From assembly GCA_910583895.1 (NCBI GenBank), contig CAJTYJ010000006.1, positions 1-64,000 of the forward strand: a DNA stretch of 64,000 nucleotides, read 5' to 3'. A program made the position numbers and the translations under genes. This DNA comes from an uncultured Lachnospiraceae bacterium (GTDB taxonomy: Bacteria > Bacillota > Clostridia > Lachnospirales > Lachnospiraceae). The notes under the pieces are model-generated. The model saw nothing but the letters and a program-made list of their open reading frames with translations, searched no databases and had not been told where the DNA came from. Numbering within the stretch: position 1 is the stretch's first letter; the number at the start of each line of letters is the position of its first letter. Of this stretch, positions 59,780-64,000 are shown one piece after another.

Positions 59780-61486
59780 ATGGGAACAATTACAATAGAT
59801 GGTAGAAAAGTAGAATTTACCGACGAGAAGAATGTCCTGTCTATTATCCGTAAAGCCGGCATCGACATTCCGACTCTTTGCTATCACTCGGAGCTCTCCA
59901 CGTTCGGCGCATGCCGTCTGTGTACCGTGGAAGACGACAGAGGAAGGATGTTTGCATCCTGCTCCGAGGAGCCCCGTGACGGTATGGTGATCTATACCAA
60001 CACCGGAAAACTGAAGAAATACCGTAAGATGATCATTGAACTGCTTCTGGCAGCTCATTGCAGAGACTGTACCACCTGTGTCAAGAGTGGTGACTGTGAT
60101 CTGCAGGCGCTGGCTCTTCGCTTTGGCGTGACGGAAGTACGTTTTCAGAATTACCGGGAAGAGAAGCCTCTGGACTTCAGTTCCCCGTCCATCATCCGCG
60201 ATCCGAACAAATGTATCCTCTGCGGCAACTGTGTGCGTGTCTGCAGCGAGCTGCAGGGTGTAGGTGCACTTGGATTTGCTCATCGTGGATCGGATGCCAT
60301 GGTTATGCCGGCCTTTGACCGTGAGATCGCTACCACCGAGTGTGTGAACTGCGGACAGTGCCGTGTGTTCTGTCCCACCGGCGCGATCAGCATCAAGGAT
60401 GACAAAGAAGCCGTATGGGATGCTCTGGCAGATCCGAATGTCCGTGTGGTAGCTCAGATTGCTCCGTCTGTCCGTGTGGCAGTGGGCGATGCGTTTGGAC
60501 TTCCCAAAGGCAAGAGTACCATGGGCAAGATCGTCAGCGTGCTTCACAGAATGGGCTTTGACGAGGTTTATGATACAAACTTCAGTGCGGACCTTACGAT
60601 TATGGAAGAATCCGCAGAGTTTCTGGACCGCGTGAAGAACGGCGGAAAGCTGCCGCTTCTTACCTCCTGCTGTCCGGCATGGGTGAAGTTTGTAGGCGAT
60701 CAGTTTGAAGAGTTCAAGGACAATGTGTCCACCTGCCGTTCCCCGCAGGGTATGCTCTCTGCAGTGGTGAAGGAATATTTCCGTGATCCGGCCAACGGCG
60801 GGGATAAGAAGACCGTGATGGTATCTTTCATGCCGTGTACAGCCAAGAAGATGGAAGCAAAACGCCCCAACAGCTGTACCGACGGTGAGCAGGATACCGA
60901 TTATGTCATCACCACCACAGAGCTGGTACAGATGATCAAGACTACCGGTATTGATTTTGCAGACCTTGAGTCGGAAGCTTCCGATATTCCGTTCGGGCTT
61001 GGTTCCGGCGGCGGCGTGATCTTTGGTGTGACCGGCGGTGTGACGGAAGCAGTTATCAGAAGACTGACCGAAGGACATGATAAGGCAACTCTGGACCGTA
61101 TCGCAGAGTGCGGCGTCCGTCAGTCAGGTGATGATGATTTCATCCGTGAATTTACGATTCCCTATGATGGAATGGATGTGAAGATCTGCGTGGTCAGCGG
61201 ACTTGCCAATGCAAAGACGGTCATGGAGCAGGTAAAGAGCGGTGAAAAAGAGTATCATCTCATTGAGGTGATGGCATGCCGCCGCGGATGCGTCATGGGC
61301 GGAGGTCAGCCACGTCTGAAAGGTCTGAAGGCGAAGACCGCACGGACGACAGGTATCTACAATGCAGATAACATTTCGGTCATCAAGAAGTGTGATGAGA
61401 ATCCGACCGTTATTGCGCTGTATGAAGGTTTCCTGAAGGGTAAAGAACATAAACTGCTTCATAATGAGGAATTCTGTTCTCATTAA
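59780..61486 (+). CDS. hydA: [FeFe] hydrogenase catalytic subunit (HydA type)
   Basis: A 568-residue hydrogenase. N-terminal [2Fe-2S] (CRLCTVE), the His-ligated cluster HCRDCTTCVKSGDCDLQ, two [4Fe-4S] (CILCGNCVRVCSE and CVNCGQCRVFCPTGA) and the H-cluster domain: L1 TSCCPAW (295-301), L2 MPCTAKK (351-357), L3 EVMACRRGCVMGGGQP (Cys500, Cys504). L3 normally reads MACPGGC; Pro-Gly is Arg-Arg here. All H-cluster Cys are kept, so it should be active in NADH/ferredoxin-linked H2 formation or uptake. Third gene of the operon, followed by a terminator. Confidence 0.95.
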   Translation: MGTITIDGRKVEFTDEKNVLSIIRKAGIDIPTLCYHSELSTFGACRLCTVEDDRGRMFASCSEEPRDGMVIYTNTGKLKKYRKMIIELLLAAHCRDCTTCVKSGDCDLQALALRFGVTEVRFQNYREEKPLDFSSPSIIRDPNKCILCGNCVRVCSELQGVGALGFAHRGSDAMVMPAFDREIATTECVNCGQCRVFCPTGAISIKDDKEAVWDALADPNVRVVAQIAPSVRVAVGDAFGLPKGKSTMGKIVSVLHRMGFDEVYDTNFSADLTIMEESAEFLDRVKNGGKLPLLTSCCPAWVKFVGDQFEEFKDNVSTCRSPQGMLSAVVKEYFRDPANGGDKKTVMVSFMPCTAKKMEAKRPNSCTDGEQDTDYVITTTELVQMIKTTGIDFADLESEASDIPFGLGSGGGVIFGVTGGVTEAVIRRLTEGHDKATLDRIAECGVRQSGDDDFIREFTIPYDGMDVKICVVSGLANAKTVMEQVKSGEKEYHLIEVMACRRGCVMGGGQPRLKGLKAKTARTTGIYNADNISVIKKCDENPTVIALYEGFLKGKEHKLLHNEEFCSH

Positions 61487-61523
61487 GAGTGATGTTGCAG
61501 TCATAAGATGATAGGATAAAAAA

Positions 61524-61551
61524 GGCGGAGCACATGTGGCTCCGTCTTTTT
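61524..61551. terminator. Shared terminator of hydA and the XRE gene
   Basis: GGCGGAGC/GCTCCGTC stem (one G-T pair) with a 7-base loop and A/T runs on both sides; serves both converging genes. Confidence 0.85.
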
Positions 61552-61933
61552 ATGATATTACGCGGTTACTGCTCTGAGCGCGGGGTAAAAAGGATGATCC
61601 TTTTTTTCGGTTCTGGCGCAGAAAAATCTGACCCTGCTCCAGATAAAATTCCTGCTGATCACTGGTCAGAGAACGGAAAATGAGGAGCAGCTGTTCTTCT
61701 CTGTGGGTGGCTTTTTTGTCAGACGCAGTGGTATTCACGGTATGATCCAGCAGAAAATCCGTGGTTACATGGAAGTGATCCGCAATCCGTATCAGGGTGC
61801 TGTAATCCGGTTCCCGGGTTCCCTGAATGTAATTGCCCAGGGCGGAAGGAGACAGATCCAGAGCTTCCGCCAGTTGTTTTTGTGTCATACTATGCAGATC
61901 TAATAATTCTTTCATAATATCGCCGAGCTTCAT
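61550..61933 (-). CDS. XRE-family helix-turn-helix repressor
   Basis: A 127-residue protein. Residues ~8-62 are an HTH_3 domain (MTQKQLAEALDLSPSALGNY, REPDYSTLIRIADHFHVTTD, FLLDHTV). The rest is helical and basic at the end (RQNRKKGSSFLPRAQ). The start at 61933 (MKLGDIM) has an AGGGGACT site; the longer frame is rejected. It is divergent from the BTAD-regulator gene, and two 15-bp palindromes in the gap are likely its operators. Confidence 0.88.
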   Translation of the reverse strand: MKLGDIMKELLDLHSMTQKQLAEALDLSPSALGNYIQGTREPDYSTLIRIADHFHVTTDFLLDHTVNTTASDKKATHREEQLLLIFRSLTSDQQEFYLEQGQIFLRQNRKKGSSFLPRAQSSNRVIS

Positions 61934-62008
61934 ATAGTCCCCTTTTTTACAGAAATACACTCCAAGTTCCTTTTATTTTAACGTCCTCCGGTAAATTATT
62001 GAGTATCA

Positions 62009-62051
62009 AACACGATACGAGTTGACTAAAACACGAAACGTGTTATACAAT
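62009..62051. promoter_or_regulatory. BTAD-gene promoter with two XRE operators
   Basis: AACACGATACGAGTT (62009-62023) and AACACGAAACGTGTT (62030-62044); the second is a perfect palindrome and the first has one mismatch. Starts are 21 bp apart. TTGACT (62022-62027) and TACAAT (62046-62051, 18-bp spacer) are the promoter boxes, so the operators flank the -35 and cover the spacer. Repression by the adjacent XRE protein is expected. Confidence 0.75.
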
Positions 62052-62080
62052 AAATAAAACACAAGTGAGGGGTGAGGATA

Positions 62081-63226
62081 GTGAATGAAAGAAAGTCTCT
62101 GCATTTCGAGCTGCTGGGATCATTCTCCTGCGAGGGAGCAGTTTTGAAATCTGGCCGGAAAGTCCTGTCATTTCTGCAGTATCTGATTGTGCATCATGAA
62201 AGGAATATTTCGGCAGCAGAGCTGATCGAAGAATTCTGGCCGGAACGCAGTGATACACCCGCCAATGCATTGCGCCGCATGCTTCTGCGTGCCAGAAATC
62301 TTTTGAGGGAACTTTATCCGTATCAGGAAGAACTGCTTCTGACCCTTCCAGGCTGTTATGCCTGGAATCCAGAAGTCAGCCTGGAACTGGATATAAAGCA
62401 ATTTGAAGATGCCTGTCTGGAGGCAGGAAGGAAAAAGGGGACAGAACAGGTGGAATCCCTTCTTCGGGCAGTTTCTTTGTATAAAGGGGATTTTCTGTCT
62501 GCCAATGACAGCAGGTGGGTGGCAGGACCAAGACAATACTATCGGACACTCTACCTGGATGCCTGTAAAACACTTCTGCCTTTGCTGGAACAGGAAGAAC
62601 GATGGATCGAGATGATGCTGATTGGAGAACAGGCTTATGAGATCGATTTCTCTGTGGAAGATTTCACATTCTGCCAGATGCAGGCACTGATAGCACTGAA
62701 CCAGCCGGAACAGGCAGTGGAAAAATACGAAAACTTCCGAAATCGTATGCTGGAGGAATTTCAGATTGAACCCTCTGACCGTGTGGAAAAGCTTTGTTCC
62801 CTGGCTGCAGGTCTTCGCAAACAGGATCTTGGAATTTCAGAAATTTTTGAATTGTTAAGTGAAGAAGATCCTGGAAAAAGAGCCTTTTTCTGTTCCTTTG
62901 AAATGTTTCAAAACATTGTCAGTCTGGAGCGAAGACATCTTTTGCGTTCCAAAGGAAATGCCATGCTGATCATCGTCCGGTTGGGGCAGGGAGCCGTTCC
63001 TGCTGCAGATGTGCGGAGGCTGGAACGGATTCTGCTGGAAGGTCTTAGAGCAGGCGATCCTGTGGCCAGGCTGGAAACCGGATCGTATATTTTTCTGCTG
63101 ACTGGTGCCGACGCGGAAAATGCGCAGATGGTGGTCAGCAGACTGGACCGTGCGTTTCACAAAATCTATCGGCGTTCGCAGGCACACATGACCTATCATA
63201 TGGAAGCTTTGTCTTTTGAAGATTGA
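62081..63226 (+). CDS. BTAD-type regulator with a degenerate GGDEF-like end
   Basis: A 381-residue protein. Residues ~5-85 are a winged helix of the SARP kind (SFLQYLIVHHERNISAAELI, EEFWPERSDTPANALRRMLL); ~85-245 are a BTAD helical repeat domain (LLPLLEQEERWIEMMLIGEQ, QPEQAVEKYENFRNRMLEEF). The final ~115 residues look like a decayed GGDEF fold: RSKGNAMLIIVRLGQ, AGDPVARLETGSYIFLLTGA, where GGDEF has become ETGSY. No nucleotide chemistry is expected; it may be a signal-binding shell. GTG 62081 with GAGGGG upstream is preferred to GTG 62072. Confidence 0.8.
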   Translation: MNERKSLHFELLGSFSCEGAVLKSGRKVLSFLQYLIVHHERNISAAELIEEFWPERSDTPANALRRMLLRARNLLRELYPYQEELLLTLPGCYAWNPEVSLELDIKQFEDACLEAGRKKGTEQVESLLRAVSLYKGDFLSANDSRWVAGPRQYYRTLYLDACKTLLPLLEQEERWIEMMLIGEQAYEIDFSVEDFTFCQMQALIALNQPEQAVEKYENFRNRMLEEFQIEPSDRVEKLCSLAAGLRKQDLGISEIFELLSEEDPGKRAFFCSFEMFQNIVSLERRHLLRSKGNAMLIIVRLGQGAVPAADVRRLERILLEGLRAGDPVARLETGSYIFLLTGADAENAQMVVSRLDRAFHKIYRRSQAHMTYHMEALSFED

Positions 63227-63235
63227 AGAAAATGA

Positions 63236-63280
63236 AGTCCCCCGGTTACCGAAATTGTAACAGTTCGGTCACGGGGGACT
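63236..63280. repeat. Large hairpin between the BTAD gene and the next ORF
   Basis: AGTCCCCCG (63236-63244) pairs with CGGGGGACT (63272-63280); inside, ACCGAA pairs with TTCGGT. No T-run follows. It may be an RNA regulator or operator. Confidence 0.75.
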
Positions 63281-63286
63281 GTTATA

Positions 63287-63694
63287 TTGGAATTATCCAG
63301 GGAGGGAGGTGGAAAGATAAAACTTCAAACAAGAAGAATCCCCTGCAGCAGCAGGGAAGCAGTGGTCACGGTAATGTCTTATAAAAATGGAATTATGACG
63401 GGCTGTCTGCAGCATCCGCGACTGGATGGAAAGAAAGAGTTTCATAGTCTGTCACAAATGGTTCTGCTTTTGGATGGTCTGATGGATCTGGAAAGTTGTC
63501 CGAATCCGCCGCCGCCGTTTATTTTCCCAGAATATGACGGCGGGGAGAAAGAAGAGATCTTCCGCATACAGATTCTTTTTCGGGAGCATTACACATGGCA
63601 GGGGAGGCTGGTCTGGCAGAGGGAAAATCGCGAGTATGTATTTCACAGTGCGATTGAACTGATTCAGCTCTTCGATGAAATGCTGGCCGGATGA
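63287..63694 (+). CDS. Hypothetical protein with doubtful start
   Basis: A frame of 135 residues at most. The clear protein begins around KLQTRRIPCSSREAVVTVMS and ends IELIQLFDEMLAG. No family recognised; a helical end and a Pro-rich linker (CPNPPPPFIFPEYD) are visible. The only usable codon is TTG 63287, just past the hairpin. A strong GGGAGGGAGG lies inside the frame and is followed by ATA rather than ATG. Start therefore uncertain. It leads to the next secreted-protein gene by 47 bp. Confidence 0.55.
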   Translation: MELSREGGGKIKLQTRRIPCSSREAVVTVMSYKNGIMTGCLQHPRLDGKKEFHSLSQMVLLLDGLMDLESCPNPPPPFIFPEYDGGEKEEIFRIQILFREHYTWQGRLVWQRENREYVFHSAIELIQLFDEMLAG

Positions 63695-63741
63695 CAGAAC
63701 AGAAAACTTCAAATTTAGAATGAGAAAGGAGGATGTCAGAT

Positions 63742-64000
63742 ATGACAGGGAAAAGAAAGAAGTGTTTTCGGATGAAACTGTTATCGGTATTGCTGGCGGT
63801 CAGCTTGTTTGCGGGCACGATCAGCACATCCGCCTTTGCGGCTGCGGCTGCAGATGTGACGACTGAGACACCAGATGAAGCAACAGAAACAATCCAGAAG
63901 GAACAGTCTGACGATGCAGTACAGGTCTCTGAAGAGGAATGCGCGGTCCAGGGTGAAGAAGATACCGTAGAATCGGTTGATCCAGAGACATCAGAGGAAT
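63742..64000 (+). CDS. Secreted protein, cut by the window end
   Basis: The first 86 codons of a gene that runs off the right edge. MTGKRKKCFRMKLLSVLLAV followed by SLFAGTISTSAFA is a standard signal peptide; the mature part starts AAAADVTTETPDEATETIQK and stays very acidic with Thr and Glu repeats, the usual low-complexity linker at the front of large cell-wall or extracellular proteins in gut Clostridia. ATG 63742 behind AAAGGAGG. The functional domain is beyond the window. Confidence 0.8.
   Translation, partial: MTGKRKKCFRMKLLSVLLAVSLFAGTISTSAFAAAAADVTTETPDEATETIQKEQSDDAVQVSEEECAVQGEEDTVESVDPETSEE

Noticed and set aside
59753..61078. 441-codon minus-strand frame opposite hydA
   Set aside because: Shadow of hydA, whose cofactor motifs are complete on the plus strand.

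Overview
The window looks like a chromosome segment of a gut-type Clostridia bacterium, most likely family Lachnospiraceae. This is inferred from gene content: hybrid histidine kinases, an electron-bifurcating type [FeFe] hydrogenase with HydG, a BceRS/BceAB-like module, two-subunit L-serine dehydratase and DUF5714. Strong AGGAGG-type ribosome sites and frequent GTG/TTG starts fit as well. No rRNA, tRNA, CRISPR array or intact transposase was found.

Positions 1-16,300 form an accessory, partly decayed region. It starts with an aminotransferase that has lost its front end next to a terminator, then a receiver-less winged-helix regulator. A graveyard of fragments follows (NERD-like nuclease with an in-frame stop, sigma-like helix, broken antitoxin), with an orphan Imm1-like immunity gene and an intact YefM-YoeB toxin-antitoxin pair. 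Next come HxlR/nitroreductase, AraC, a small palindromic MITE-like element, and a TetR gene with twin operators before a metallo-hydrolase. A very AT-rich two-gene island (membrane protein plus FHA protein) is bracketed by imperfect direct repeats. It is followed by a 1074-residue HD-Hsp90-like ATPase fusion, the most unusual single protein here, and a uracil-DNA-glycosylase-like gene behind a long perfect palindrome.

Positions 16,700-39,600 are denser and more chromosomal: DUF5714 behind three 61-bp tandem repeats, two hybrid kinases, endonuclease V, a WYL regulator, an ECF sigma factor, gltX, a UvrD-type helicase, YigZ, zinc-ribbon proteins, a third hybrid kinase and a BceRS-like two-component pair.

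Positions 39,650-43,700 are an accessory insertion between that pair and its probable BceAB-like transporter (43,987-46,748). It holds a LytTR regulator, a GNAT toxin-like pair and AT-rich orphan genes. The transporter has its own upstream paired repeats that look like a response-regulator site.

Positions 46,700-64,000 are metabolic and housekeeping: serine dehydratase with a serine/dicarboxylate-type symporter and a divergent LysR gene; an RNA-repair cassette (RNA ligase plus HD-polynucleotide kinase); a His/Cys-rich secreted protein and a GH25 lysozyme; hydG with a TM1266-type regulator, divergent from a three-gene NADH-linked [FeFe] hydrogenase operon; and an XRE repressor facing a BTAD regulator across twin operators. 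The window ends inside a secreted-protein gene.

All calls come from reading the sequence and recalled family features. No database search or structure prediction was run.
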